This document shows positions 48,090 to 60,540 of a DNA stretch of 64,000 nucleotides, one piece after another (position 1 is the first letter of the stretch; every line of letters starts with the position of its first letter). The position numbers and the translations under genes were made by a program. Origin of the DNA: Xiphias gladius (Eukaryota; Chordata; Actinopteri; Istiophoriformes; Xiphiidae). Below the pieces are notes generated by a model that had not been told where the DNA came from, ran no database searches, and worked only from the letters and a program-made list of their open reading frames with translations. The DNA lies in assembly GCF_016859285.1 (NCBI RefSeq), contig NC_053401.1, forward strand, positions 793,969 to 857,968, read 5' to 3'.

Positions 48090-50990
48090 CTGAGGAGTGA
48101 AGAGACAGCAGAGGGAACATTTCACAGAGTTTTATTATCTCAGAGAAATTGGGTCTGAAAACTCTGGACCAGACTGAAATGTCTCAACCAGTTAAATTAT
48201 CACAAATCACATCCACTCAATACAGTTTTAGCCGAAGACGCAGAAGAAAAACAGAAACGTTTGACTAATTAAACTATAACCAAAGATCCAAATGAAAGAA
48301 ACCAACTGCAACAACAGTCAGTTCACCCTTTATTGGTGACGTTCCAGTCTTTTATTTTGTTAATACTTCGTGAGTCCGCCTTTTTTCTTGACGACGGGTT
48401 CGATCCTCCCGTTCATGGACGAGACCAGTCTCACACACATCTGTGGGCAGATGTTCTGCTTCGTCACATGAGGGGTTCTGTTGCTTTAAAATACTCCAGA
48501 GGTTTCCTGGTGGATTCGGGTCAGGGGACGGACTGGATCAGGTCGTCGTTTTGACTTTATTCTTCTGTACAAACTCCTGTGTGACTTCTGCAGTGAGACT
48601 GGGATCATTGCCATGTTGCTTTACTCCTCTTGAGACTGGGAGTCGTCTCTTGGTTCGGTATTTGGGTAGAAACCTGCCTCCCTAGTGTCATCTATTGACG
48701 TCGCCTCCCCAGCACCCTTTGCTCCCACATCAGCACCTTCCCACCTCCGTGTTCGTCACCTCCTTTCCGGCGCGATGCTATGACGCGTGTTTAAGTTCCA
48801 GACAACGGCCAGGAACACAGAAATAAAAAAAAGGTACCAGCCGAGACGTAGTCACAGGCCTCCAGGCTGCTTCCTACTGTTTACCAACCTTTTTCTGTCT
48901 GTGACGTCGCACGTGAAACACCAGGGAGAAGATGGACAAACTCATCTACCGGCAATGGGAAAGGAGTCAGGTGCCTTTTTAAAAATTTTTATAGCAGGTT
49001 TACCCACGTTACCCCCTAACTTTGGGACACCCTTGAAAGAAATGTATCCGTATCCATTCTGGTGTGAATGGCGACTTGAAACCAAGAGTGTTGTGCCATC
49101 AGTTACCTTCCATACCGGCCTTCTCCTGGTGCATGTGCTGCAGCTGTTTGAGCAGCTTTCGTCTCTTCTTTCCAGACAGAGTGATGTTCGCTCTGGGACT
49201 CGACCTGAAAAGGAAATTGGAAAAAAAAAGGAAAAAGTCTTGAGTTTGAATGGATGCAGATTGTAAGCAACGTCTTTAAGCCGGTAGTCGGCCACGTTAA
49301 CAATCGACCGCCAGTTCGTCTCGTCTACAGTTCTGTTTTCTGACTTTCAGCTTTACGCTGCAGCGTTCGTCAACACGACGCCGCAGCGAGCACAGAAAAC
49401 CGCTGACGCTTGAGTTCTTCCTCGGATGGCGAGGAGCTGCGTTTGTTTTACCACTCAGTCCTTACGAGGCACCTAGTGGCGTACCCAGGTACTACAGCAA
49501 ACTCCAGTACATTTTCTCATGTCAATGTCTTCTGCATCGTCAATTATATATTTTTTAATTCATTCAGTTACTAACATCCCTAAATCAAAGATTTTTAATA
49601 ACATTTAGCAGAACTTCAAGGCCTGTCCTGACCTGAAGATTTTTTTTTGTTAAATAATATTCATAGAACTTCTTAAAGTCACTAAATGTATTAATCGGTC
49701 AAATTGTTCTTCTTGCTCATCAGTTTCCACATTCCCCTTTAATAAAACATGAAAACGTGTGAGGGGTCAGTTGAAAGAAGAATGATTGTGTCAGGTTTCA
49801 GTGTTTGTGGTGACGATCACTGACTTTCTCTTCTTCAGGTGATGGACGGTGATGAGACCCTGATCCACCACAGCTCCGACTATCTGGTGTTTCTTCCTCT
49901 TCTCTCGACCCAGGACTCGCCGCCGCTTGAAAAGCTTCTTACCCAACTCCTGCGGCAAAACAAAGAAAGGACCGCTGACGTTTTATTTGGCTCCTACACC
50001 TCATGTCACCGTGACATTTCCAGGTTCTCTGCTGCACTGGAAACATCGTCACCTCGAGAGTTCAGAACCAGAAAAAACAAACTTCATCTTGCAGTGAGAC
50101 CAGGAGCCCAGTGGACAGCAGACTGATAACCCACCAGGGAAACTAACCCTAACCCTCAAAGCTGAGCATCAGTTTTTCTGAAAGATAAATCTGTGATGAT
50201 CTTTCAAAATGGCGGACGGATGGAAAACAACAGTTAGACCTGCTCTGAAGGGTTTTCCAAGACCCTTGTTAAAAAATTACATTTAAGCTATTTTTATTGT
50301 GTTTTTAAATCAGGTAGAACAGAGAAAAAATAAGCATTTTACAAGGAAGACAATACAAACTAAACTGAAAATTCAGCCATTATCTACATGAAGTACCTTT
50401 ACTGTGATACTGGCATTACATAAAGCACTTTTACTGTGATACTGTTACTACAGGAAGTACCTTTACTGTGATACTGGAATTACATGAAGTACTTTTACTG
50501 TAATACTGGAACTACATGAAGTACTTTTACTGTAATACTGTTACTACATGAAGTACTTTTACTGTGATACTGTTACTACATGAAGCACTTTTACTGTGAT
50601 ACTGGACGTACGGGTAGCTGATAATACTCGTATATTTTCACTTAAGTAGGGATTTGAATGCAGCACTTTTACTTGTAATGGAGTATTTTCCTTTCGAGGT
50701 ACTCCAGTAAGAGTACCTGAGTACTTCTGGTGTTCTGACTGCCTCGGACACAAGCTGAACTACAGGGACGTCAACTGCCTTGAAACCTGCGGACTAACGA
50801 CGGTGTTTACATTAGCCGCCCATGCTAGCTGCTAACTCCCTCTGTGTGTATTATGTCGCTCCGGCGACTCAAACGACGCAACGCGCAGCCACAGCGTCTT
50901 CTCCTCCCGCCCTTTACCCCCGCATCGTTAGTATGAAGCGGCTTCTCTCACCGTTTTCGGTCTGTTTATCTTCCCTCCTGGAGGAGACAT
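47977..50990 (-). CDS. c11orf98: c11orf98 homologue, small basic protein (four exons, complete)
   Basis: The exons are 50952-50990, 49825-49949, 49107-49204 and 47977-48089, totalling 375 nt including the stop, so 124 residues (human C11orf98 is about 123 as I recall). It reads [90 protein letters not shown] and, at the end, [19 protein letters not shown]. All phases (0, 2, 1) and GT/AG borders agree. The human protein shares [36 protein letters not shown] and [16 protein letters not shown]. It is Lys/Arg-rich with an acidic tail, consistent with a nuclear or nucleolar protein (inference); its role is unknown to me. No long ORF marks it, because every exon is short. Confidence 0.93.
49107..49204 (-). 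CDS. c11orf98: c11orf98 exon 3
   Basis: 98 nt, acceptor TTTTCAG, donor GTAACT, phases 2 and 1. It encodes [20 protein letters not shown] and [12 protein letters not shown], in the frame that the flanking exons require. Confidence 0.92.
49825..49949 (-). CDS. c11orf98: c11orf98 exon 2
   Basis: 125 nt, acceptor GCCGCAG, donor GTCAGT. It opens [13 protein letters not shown] and ends HHLKKR plus two bases of Lys (phase 2). It is the most conserved exon of the gene. Confidence 0.92.
50385..50608. repeat. 32-bp minisatellite, seven copies (c11orf98 intron 1)
   Basis: Units start at 50385, 50417, 50449, 50481, 50513, 50545 and 50577, each close to TACATGAAGTACTTTTACTG then TGATACTGTTAC. Copies differ at one to five positions. 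The TACTTTTACT-type unit resembles the AAGTA-rich repeat that follows at 50610-50740. Confidence 0.95.
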
Positions 50991-51350
50991 GCTGCTCCGC
51001 TCACGTGGACACAGGAACACGCTTCTTCTTCTGCGCTTTAAATTACCGGCAGACCGCCACCACATGCGGCTGCCTCTTCTTCCTCACCGTCTTTTATAAC
51101 GGCGGTGTTAACGGTCGTTGGGGCGCATTACCGCCGCCTGCCGGGCTAGCGTGGGGGCTAACGTTTCGGCGCTACCCTCCCTCGGGGCCTACACCGGGTA
51201 CGGACCTCCATGATGCGTCGGCATCCGGCGGAGGCGAAACAAGGTGCTACGCGGTGCTGAGCTGTAGCCTACACGGAGCCGGATACTCACCGAACCCAGG
51301 CCCGGTTTTACTGGACCCGCCGTGGTAACTGCTTTTTCTTCGGCGTCTGG
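50830..51350 (-). promoter_or_regulatory. c11orf98 promoter CpG-rich region
   Basis: A CpG-dense block covers exon 1 and about 360 bp upstream on the minus strand, with GCTAGC/GCTAAC motifs. No divergent plus-strand gene was recognised beside it. ORFs on the + strand here (for example 50822-51328) have no protein features. Confidence 0.6.
50952..50990 (-). CDS. c11orf98: c11orf98 exon 1 (coding part)
   Basis: 39 nt, 13 codons: [13 protein letters not shown]. The ATG has A at -3. The donor is ACG/GTGAGA, phase 0. The start is fixed by similarity to the human N-terminus. Confidence 0.9.
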
Positions 51351-51498
51351 ACCATTTGAAAACGAACGGCAGGTTATTCAGACAGTGGCTGAACGTCGAC
51401 ACCTGGTGGCCGCGGGTCACTACTACAACTTCAAACGGATTGTTTTGTTTTGGTTTTTTTCCATTGACATTTAACCTGTATTTTAATTTTGTAAATGA

Positions 51499-51499
<1 letters not shown>

Positions 51500-51537
<38 letters not shown>
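51500..51537. repeat. (CA)n microsatellite
   Basis: 38 bp of pure CA repeat. Confidence 0.95.
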
Positions 51538-51539
<2 letters not shown>

Positions 51540-54500
51540 AACATATGAGAAGAATTAAAAACAATCCCTGCAGCAAAGAAACATAAAAAAATGAGCCAAA
51601 TATATGAGTCAAATATTGATGCACTGTTTCTTTATTTCAGGAACTTAAAAATACAAGAAAAAAATGTAACCAAAAATACGACATGCACACAAGTGTACGT
51701 GGGAGTGCTTTCAGTGTGCTGAGTAAAATCTCAAAATAGATTCTCGACCCGACCGTGACCAGTGTGACCTGGTCTCCTTGGATTTAGTTCAAATCTGAGC
51801 AGCTGCGTTTCGTGCTGACTGAAGGCCCGAGATCGTCTTTCGGCTTCAAAGCCCGACGCGGCGAGCTGCAGGTCGCGTCTCGAGGTCAGGCTGAGGCAGA
51901 ACACGCCGGACTTTTCAGATGCTCCTCGGTGGGAGGAAGCCCGACGGAACCACTCTCGTGTCCTGTTGGTCAAATTGAAAGTCACCTCACCCAGGTTTCT
52001 TTATTTCAGAGACACAAGATATCAGCTGATGTAAGCTGAAAGAATTCTCTGCGTTCTCTTGGATTCTGGTTTAAATTCTAATGAAGAAATCAAATCCAAT
52101 GTCAGAACCTGCTTCTTCCATCTGAGAAGGCTTAAAGAAGTGAAATGTTTCCAGTCCGTCAGAGATTTTGAGATCGGACCTCACGCTTTTCTATCCTCTC
52201 CTCTCTTATGTCTGTGTTGTTGCTTTTTTGATTGTGATCAAACAATCTCATAATCTCATCTCTCGTCGGTTTTAAATGTGCTCTACACATGAGCTGACTC
52301 GTCTTCCTCACTGGTTTTTAATGCGGCGTAGATCTGCGTGTGGTCGGATCAGACCTCGTCACGTGGAAGCCCGCATGCCGAGGACCGGTCCGGCTGCAGC
52401 CTCACCTCCGACATCTTAACGGAGGGACGGTCGGGGAGCTGGTCCTGGATCTGCTGCCGACGGGATCCGTGCTGATGTTTCCCACCCCGACGGCCGATCC
52501 AGAGGGAATATCGACGACTTCCGTCTCATTGGTCTCTGCAGCCCCCAAACTGGAACTCTGAGGACTGACCGGATTGCTTCTGCACATCTGGACCCTCCGC
52601 TCGGTCTGTTAGGATCTCCATCCACCGCAGCAGCTCAGATTTAGCCATAACAATAAAAGGATTCGACACTGTAATTGGCTTATTTTGCCTCCCTCCAGAT
52701 AAATGTCATCCGCGCTGAACTCCTCTCAGAGAACAAACTCCGATCCAGAAATCCTAAACAGAATCTACGACAGCGTTAATGATCTCTGACACAACATGAA
52801 TGGACTCACATTTGTTAAGTTCCTCCGAGAGTCTGGGATCAGTTTTACATGTCGGTGAAGTTTTGTTTTGGGCAGGATTTTTGGTGATTATTCATGCTCT
52901 TTTATTCGAGCTTTGGAGGGGTTTCAACTTTTCCTTTGATTTAAAGCCAGTCTGGAAATTAGGCCAAATGTTTTCAGTTTTTTTTTTTTTTAAAGCCTCT
53001 TTCTCATCTGAACAAGAAAAGAGTTTCTGTGAGTTTTCAGACTCTCAGTCTCTGCTGCTGACAAATCTGGTTCCAAGCAAAAATGTGCCCCCTGTGTTCC
53101 CATTAGACTGAGAGAACATTGCTTTAATATGTTACTTAAGTTTCCACCATGTTCTTCACAGAATTATCGAAATGTTACTGTAAAACGTTCCGTTGAAAAA
53201 TCTAAAGCAACGGATCCGATTTCGGATCTGGTTTAGGTGTCGGGGAGACCAGAGCCGCTGTGGGCTGAGAATCGGCTCTGGTCGGACCAGCTTTGGACCG
53301 GCGTTGGCGTGCAGGGGTCCGGCCCGAGTCTGGGGCTGTGACCCCCCCGCGGCGGTCTGTACTAAATCTCTAACGTCACCTCGAGGCCCCTTTACATTGC
53401 GCTATTTTCGGGCCGTTTGAGAGGCAAGTTGACGATCGTGAGGGAACCGCGGTCCAGTCTTCGGTCCTCGGTCCAAATGGGTGAACGGCTCACGGCCTCT
53501 CTGCAGCAGTGGAAGTAAATGAAACTTTGACTGTTGAGAGCGACGACGACGGGACTGAGGAAGGACCCCGCTCGCTGTGGCCTCTGCACGGGGAACCGAG
53601 GGATGTAGATACAGACCGCGCGGCGCAACTTCATGTTCAGTAATGCAACGCGGCGAAACATGTGTCGCTTGTTTCGCCGGCCTGCTCCTCCAGCCCCGAG
53701 GCCTTGTCTGGAACATTTTCCGAGCTTCTGCAGGAACGTTCCCCTCCAGCTGGCTGCTCGGTCTTTGGCCGGCTGAGCCACCAGTTATCTCTCTGTAGCT
53801 CCGTCTCCCTCCGACTCTCTGAGCGTTTCCAACTTTTGTCTCGCTCGGTTGGACGTTGAAGCCGCTGCTGCTGCTCGGAGCCTAACGTCAACACCGCCGA
53901 CACCATCAGCGCCGCCGCTCGGCTCCTTCTCCTCCGAGTCTCTCGGCTCACCGACCCGCTGCCAAACCAAACTTGTCCTGTTGCGAGGCTGCAGCGGCGG
54001 GAGATATTTTAATGGCCGTCGCTGAAGCCAAATCCCTCTGAGCTCATTCCTCAGCCCGGAGCGGCTGATCATCCCTCGCTGAATCCGGGGTGGAATTTAT
54101 GATGAGAGGTGGTAATTTGTTGACATTTTTTGCTCATTGAGTGGAAAGTTGTCATGTTCTTTCCCACCGTATGTGTGGATGTTTGAAAAAAAAATTAAAA
54201 AAGCCGTCGCAGAGGTTTTGAAATATAAAAGAATGAACTCCCGTCTGACGCGGACCACGTCCCGAAGGACAGCTGACGGTGAACAGGCACTGGCGGGACA
54301 GACAGCAGGAGTGATGAAAACCTGCAGACATGCAGCAGAGGAAGAAAATGTGTTGGTGGGCTGGAGGGACCTTTTAAAACCTTTCATTTTACCAGAGTTG
54401 GGTAAATCTGCAGACTCCACGGCCGGCGTGCGTCCTGGCGTTACACCGTAGGGGGGCCTGAGTGGCCCTGCTGCCCCTCTGGTGCGACTGCGTGGCTGCA

Positions 54501-55977
54501 AACCGTTACAATCTACTATTTAAACTAGCACGTCACTTTCCGTTACTGATGGTTAATACTTGGCAGTTTTCAAACATCATTTTAGAGAAATAACAACACG
54601 TTTGTGACAGTTTACGGCTAAAACTGAGCCTGCCGTGTCTAAGACTGGTCCAAAATAACCAGTATAACCCCCCCATGGTCATTTTCAGGTTAATTAACCC
54701 AAAAGTACGTCTGTGCTTTAATGACCCAAACTGGGTCCATTTTGAGCCAGGGATTTTTTTCTTTTTCTTTCGTACGTACAACCCCTACATGCCACAGATA
54801 TTTTGTGAAGTATTATGTTCATAAACTTGTACGGGGAGTCGCTTTAAAAGGATTTTATAATGGGACGGGATTAGTCACTTTATTGAGTAGGCAGATGACT
54901 GATGCAGGGACGATGCTCTAATGTTACCAACTGAAAAAAATCTGCTGAGTGATGTGTTTCAGTCTGTGTTGGAAACGTGTTTCAGTCCAGCTTTTAGTTT
55001 TTGATCGTCTGTCAGTGGAAACTTTCAGAGCGTTGGTGTATTGAGCTGCTTGTTTCTGAACCGACATGACTCAGCCTGGTGAGACCTCACTGACTCCCGG
55101 AGAGAGTTTAATGCAGAAGAAAGAGGCAGATTTTCTGCTGAAGTCGAAGGAGAACTGAGTGGATCTGCTGGGGGTCCAAGTTTTGGAAGCGAATCCATGT
55201 CAGTAACTTTGGAAAACTGCACATATGTGCATTTGTTAAAGCACCAAGTTCCTCGCTGCTTGTTCATCATGTTAATGGAAGTTGGTGTGAATGACTTTCT
55301 CAGTATATTTGTCCTGGCCAGAGGGTTTTTACAAGGCCTGCCTGACGGGAGAAACTGGAATGAGTTATGAGGGAGTTGTGAGGGGTCCTGATGAGGGTCG
55401 GTTTACATTTAACTGATGGATCAGGAGCCCGCTTCATTTTTATAAATAGAACAATGTATGTAATACTCAATAAAAGTTTGTACCGTGTTACAGAAGCTCG
55501 CGGAGGTTAGATTTGACGACAGGACCCCAGCTCTCTGCAGTAACCACCGAGGGCGACTAACTGATCACTAACAAATCTCTTGATTATTTGATTGATTATC
55601 TTTAATACCCTTTTTTAATAACTTGAATGTCTGAGATCAAAATCGACGAGGCCTCTGATTCAAATCCTGGCACAGACAGCAAAGTCAGGGCAGGAAAGCA
55701 ACTCCAGATGAACGATAGATGCGAAAACAGTCTTCTGTTTGCTAGCATGCTAGCCCTAGCATCCAACATGTAAGAATTTAGGAGGTTATGTGACGTAGAC
55801 AATGTTGCGATATTTTGAGGCTCGAATGGGATGTATAAATAAAGCTGTAATTTAATATTTAAAACTGCTTATCTGCCCAAGGAGAAGCATGTACAAGGCA
55901 AACAAAAGAGGACCCAGGACAGGACCTTGGGGCACACCACAACTCTGAGTTTTAAGTTAGAGCTTGACGTAGAGCTC

Positions 55978-56290
55978 CAATTAATGATTATTTTCATTAT
56001 CAGTTCATCTTGTTAATCATTTGCTTGATTCATGGATTAATTATTTGGTTTATAAAGTGTTGTCTCTATAAGGTGACTTTTTATTTTGTGTCTTGTTTTG
56101 TTTTGGAGTCCAAAATCCAAAGATATTCAGTTTATTGTGATATAAAACAGAGAAAATTGTGACATTTGAGAAGTTGCAACCAAAAAATGATGAGTCTTTA
56201 CTTGAAAGAATTACTTAAAAATATTGATTATCAAAATAATTGCCATTTGATTTTCTGTCAGTCAACTAATCCATTAATTGGCTAGTGTGA
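55978..56290 (+). repeat. Dispersed AT-rich repeat, copy 11
   Basis: Contains CCAATTAATGATTATTTTCA, GAGTCCAAAATCCAAAGATA, TTCAGTTTATTGTGATATAA, TTGATTATCAAAATAATTGC and TCTGTCAGTCAACTAATCCA in order. It is one of the least diverged copies. Confidence 0.6.
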
Positions 56291-56709
56291 ACTCTGTCCA
56301 TCAGCATATTTTCCCATTTTGCTGCCCCTGGTGGCCAAAAATAAATGAATGCAGCCCTAAGTAAAGCATTTGAGTTATTTCATCACTTGACTGGAGATGA
56401 GCGGGAAACAAAAATCTACCATCCGATTTTCAATAGATGTAGTTGAATATCATCAGGGCCCAGGACAGAACCCCGGGGTACACCACGATACAAACTTGCA
56501 GATGAGGACTTCATAAGCGTGTCTTATTTTGAGGTTTCTGCACCTTTGTTGGCAAAAAAGTCAATCAATCCAGCTCTGAGTAAAGAGCATGAGTCATTTT
56601 ACCACCACTTCATACGAGGTTTCGGGTGTAAAGTGACCACCACCGTGAACTTAATGCGTTCTTATTACCAGTAATAGGACAAAGTGACGTAAGAAGACAC
56701 AGGGACTGA

Positions 56710-57474
56710 GAGGAGTTACTGTCAAATGTTTAATCTGTTCAGTACAGGGTGTTTATCTCAGTGCAAGTGCCAAAAAACAACAATATCGAGCCGTGTTTGG
56801 TTTATGTACAAATATGAACTTTGGCGTTGAGAAGCAGAGCGGGCCGTGGAGGAAACGGAGACAGTGAAGGCAGCAGGAGGGTCCAACTCAAAAGGCGAGA
56901 CGGCAAACAGCTTCGGTCAGAGCCGAACAACGTCCGCAAAAAAACAGCAGCGAAGAAACCAACAAAAAACAAAACAAAAAAACTGAGCGTCTGAACAGAG
57001 CGAAGGGTCAAGAACTAAAAACCGAAATGTAACACAGAATGACGACTGTCGTTTCTTTTCTTCATTTCAATCAACCACAAAAACAAGTCAATGAACAAAA
57101 TTAATGGTATATATATTTATATTTATATATCTAAAGTGCATTATGGTACAAAAATATAGAGGGTCAGCAGCACCTCGATACATTTACAAAATAAATACAC
57201 CATTCAGACAAAATAAATTACCGCAAAGAAATCTGACATAATTGGAATAAAAAAAAAAAAAAAGAAAAAAGCAAGGATTCACAAAGATTAAAATCTGTTG
57301 CCCGACAGAGCATCAATAAGTTTTTTTTTTTTTTATCATATTCTGCTGTCTATTCTGCTATATTTAGAATATTTACAGACAATAAATATTTTCCAATTTC
57401 TTTCCAAACGAATCACTATTACAGGAGACTGTAACATGAGTATTTAGGAGTCCACTCCAACTGTCCGTAGGTTC
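56710..57474 (-). other. pthlh: Probable pthlh 3' UTR exon
   Basis: On the minus strand a good acceptor (GTGTTTGTGTTTCAG) opens an AT-rich, A/T-homopolymer-laden stretch with ATTTA motifs, ending at an ATTAAA signal (56729-56734). A strong donor at 58620 lies 23 nt past the pthlh stop codon, so a downstream non-coding exon is expected. This is the best candidate. AU-rich 3' UTRs are typical of PTHrP messages, which are short-lived (family knowledge). The link is inferred from spacing and splice sites. Confidence 0.5.
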
Positions 57475-58619
57475 CTGAAACACAAACACAAAAAAGAAGA
57501 GAAAGGAAAAGACAGGTTAGCTGGGCGGTTTGTTTTCATGTCGGAGCACAGTTCGGTGTCTCAGAAGGCACCAGAGTTCGTTGGCGGACCTGCGGCTGTG
57601 GCGGCATATGGCCGAGTAACCTTAGAATTCCTCGTCACGTTTACGGTGGGTCGGATGGGCTTTTACCGGACCGATGGCGGGGACCTGGTTTTCAGACTTT
57701 GTCAGCCACCAGTCCTGCCACTTGTTTTGATTTCTAACTTTTCATTTTCCCTCTGGCGGGGCCTCGGGCGGGTGTGGGGTCGGCTTTTTCGTGGCTCACC
57801 CGCTGCTACTGAGGGTCACCGTTCACAGTGATCCTTGTCTGGATGCATTCGGCGTCCTCTCTGGGTCGTGCCTCTTTTCGAATGAAAAATTAGACATAAG
57901 TATCAGCCTTGTGGGGCCGGTCCAGGTTTTGGTTCGTCCGCCGCCGGAGCGGTCTCGTTCTGGCGTGCGGCGGTTCGCCCCCGTCTGCCACAAGGGGCAC
58001 TAATAGGCCACTAACGAGCCCGCTTTGGCCCGGCGCACCAGAGTGAGGCGAAGAAGACACCGCGCTCAGAATGCTTGGACAAGCCGCGCAAAGATGAGAT
58101 TTATGCTCTGCTGGAAGTGTTTTAAAACAGTCTGTTCAGAGTTTTTCCTGGAGAGGAGACTTCAGTGCTGAGGACTTGGCGCTTGGTTTGGCAGAAGAAC
58201 AATGACTTCCTCGTGTCCAATTAGCAGCAGAGCCGTCCCCCACGCAGGGGCCGACACAGTCTAACGGGCTCGTTTTCCCCTCCTTTCCAGTTTAATGGTG
58301 TCCAGTTCCTTTTTTAAGCTTTTGTCTCTCCTCCTCGCCCTTTTTCCTTCAGTGTGCGGTTTCTGTTAACATAACTTCTTTAGAAAAGCTGAGATTCAGA
58401 TCTCGGGAGGCAGCTCGGTTAAATAAAAGGTCAAAGAAAGGAAATGTAAGGAAGCTGCTGACGGTGCTTCTGCCGACGGGATTTCTCTACGAGAGCCACC
58501 TGATTAAAACGAGCGAATTTACTTTCCTGCGGTCGTTTGTTTAGGGTCGAAGGTGACGTCACAGCAACAGTCCTCTACCGACGGACTGTTCCTGATCAGA
58601 CCTGGACCTGTGGACTCAC

Positions 58620-58642
58620 CTTTGTCAGAGACTGACAGCGTT
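58620..58642 (-). other. pthlh: pthlh 3' UTR start and splice donor
   Basis: After the stop codon the exon runs 23 nt to GACAAAG/GTGAGTCC, a near-perfect donor. An intron this close behind the stop should not trigger nonsense-mediated decay. In mammals alternative splicing at the 3' end of PTHLH makes different C-termini; here the donor lies after the stop, so it would not change the protein. Confidence 0.7.
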
Positions 58643-59150
58643 TTAAAGCAGCGCCCTCCGCAGGCCGAGCAGAGACCGCCACTCCAGGTGGAGCCCGCTC
58701 CCGGGTTCGTCCTCCAGCATCCAGCCCAGCGAACGCGCCCTCCTCTTCCTCTTCTCTCCTTCCCTCCTCTTCCCGGACCTCCCTTTCTTCTTCTTCTTGC
58801 CGGGTGCTTTGAGGACGCCATCTTTGTACGTCTGAGACTTGTTGGTCTCCTGCGGCAGGTTGGTGCCCTCCTCCTCCTCCAGCCTGAAGCTGATGGGGAG
58901 GTTCTTGGTTCCCCCGGGGGGTTTGGAGTGCAGGGTGCTGCCGGTGGTGCTCAGGTTGATGCCCAGGCCGACGCCCGGCAGCCCGACGCCGCTGCTGCTT
59001 CCGCCTCCCCCGGTGGTCCGGACGGGAAGGTCTCGGATCTCCGCCGTGTGGACTTCGTCCAGAAGCTCCTGAAGCCACATGCGACGCTTAAAGTCCTGCA
59101 GTGTCCGGCCTTTGTCGTGCATCAGCTGAGCGTGAGTCACAGAGCGTTTC
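58643..59150 (-). CDS. pthlh: pthlh, parathyroid hormone-like hormone (PTHrP), main coding exon
   Basis: PTHrP is a secreted peptide acting on the PTH1R family of receptors, in calcium handling, cartilage and development. The exon opens after a TTTTTTGCAG acceptor with KR, the prohormone cleavage site. The mature chain follows: SVTHAQLMHDKGRTLQDFKR, RMWLQELLDEVHTAEIRD (the receptor-binding 1-38 region), a Gly/Ser-rich insert, ETNKSQTYKDGVLKAPG, and the basic GKKKKKGRSGKRREGEKRKR RAR nuclear-localisation type stretch. The stop is TAA at 58643-58645. The mature length is 166 residues, within the range of known isoforms. The ETNK...YK...LK.PGKKKK block identifies PTHrP rather than PTH. The exon enters in phase 2, so a pre-pro exon is required upstream; it was not found up to 64000. 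The a or b teleost duplicate cannot be told from this alone. Confidence 0.94.
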
Positions 59151-59691
59151 CTGCAAAAAAAAAAAAAAAAAAAACCCCAGAAGATTTGATGAAATGAGAC
59201 TGTAGCTCATTTAGTTCAGGAGCACAGAAAGTAAAAGCGTGTAAAAGTACTTCTCCTTGGGTAAAAACGTGACGGACTCCCAACACGAGATGGCTGAGCC
59301 TTGCACCAGACTCCACTGAAAAATTTAGGCTTTTGAGATGCTGTGCCCTGCTCATCGCTTCGGAGAGAAGCTTCTGCCGAATGAAATTAATGTTGTATAA
59401 GGTCCTAAAAACTCAGGACAACAAATACGATTTGAATCATGAATCATTTGTCACGTTCTCCTTTCTAACGTTTTTCCATATTTCAAGAATTATTGAGAAA
59501 CAAATATGACCGTTTTTTTTAGTGTGGTTGTGTATTGGGGGGGGGGTCATCATGCGTTAGATTTGTAGGACAGGAGGAAAAAACAAGTTTTCCTATCACG
59601 TGCAATGCGCGCCACGTGGCCAAAAGTACGCGGACACCAGGTTCGTGTAGTGCAACTGACGGGTCGGGCTCGGGGAGGTTCCGTTGAATCG

Positions 59692-59705
59692 CCAGCAGAG
59701 GGCAG
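59692..59705 (+). promoter_or_regulatory. CTCF-like motif
   Basis: CCAGCAGAGGGCAG, an exact match to the vertebrate CTCF core consensus as I recall it, in the region upstream of the pthlh main exon. Confidence 0.55.
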
Positions 59706-60260
59706 CAAACGCCCGAGAACGAGTGCAGGAGGGCGCGACCGGCTGCAGCGAGACAGAGATGAGTTTTACGTTTTGGCCTCTCCTCGTTTTTCTCATATAT
59801 TAAAGGAGATTTCTTTGTCTCTTGCATTTAGGTAAACTCCCACAGACCCGTCCCTTTGCTTCCTCTCTTTACTCTTCGCTTAAATAGGTTACAAAGCTTT
59901 GGACACTATTTCCCATAACCCCCCTGTTGCATCCATGCAGTGAAATGACATGATTCATCAAACCGCAGGAGCCGAATTCGTTTCCAGGGTTGTTAAAACT
60001 GATACAGAAGATCTCCGCCCTGCCGGAGGTGGTCCAGATGAGCTCGCTCTCTTTTTCTTTTCACAGGAAAATGCCAGTTTTCCTTTTGATTGTTCTTTAT
60101 TATGATCGTGGCACCCGCGAGCAAAGCAAAAAACCTTTGGCCCCTCGCTTTTCATTAGCGCGGATGTTAACTGACAGATTCATGGCGCTCGGGGCCCGAC
60201 GGGTAAAAAAAAAAAAAAAAACGGTGCCACAAACGCTACAAGCCAATTAAACTGTGGGCC

Positions 60261-60273
60261 AAAGAAAAAAGAG

Positions 60274-60304
<31 letters not shown>

Positions 60305-60310
60305 GAAAGA
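60261..60310. repeat. (GAAAGA)n purine repeat
   Basis: About 50 bp of GA and GAAAGA units, all purine on the + strand. Confidence 0.9.
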
Positions 60311-60540
60311 CTTGGGGCTGAACTCTGCTGCGATTCCTGAATTTGAACCGAAACTGCCTCCAGATCAGTCACAGAGGAAAAACCTCCACCAAGGCTGCAC
60401 TGTCCTCCAACGCCGGGCTTTAAATGCTCTAATCCGCATTTGGATCCAAACCTGCTTTCAATGAGACACAGTTATAGAACCTTTGGGATTTCGATGAAAA
60501 TCTCCAGGGAGATCCGGGCGTTGAAGTGGGTCCTGTCGCT

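Larger units (their letters stand above)
51351..56700. other. Intergenic region between c11orf98 5' end and pthlh 3' end
   Basis: No exon was recognised on either strand. It contains a CA microsatellite, a CpG-rich patch at about 53190-54080 with overlapping ORFs and no domain, a dispersed AT-rich repeat copy (55978-56290) and two pieces of another old repeat. Those pieces share GGACAGGACCTTGGGGCACA-like phrases, near 55918 and 56463. Confidence 0.5.

Noticed and set aside
50145..50160. CTAACCCTAACCCT, telomere-like repeat
   Set aside because: Only about two units; too short to mean an interstitial telomere.
53402..54072. Possible extra gene in a CpG-rich patch between c11orf98 and pthlh
   Set aside because: Four overlapping ORFs on both strands, none with recognisable motifs or plausible exon borders.
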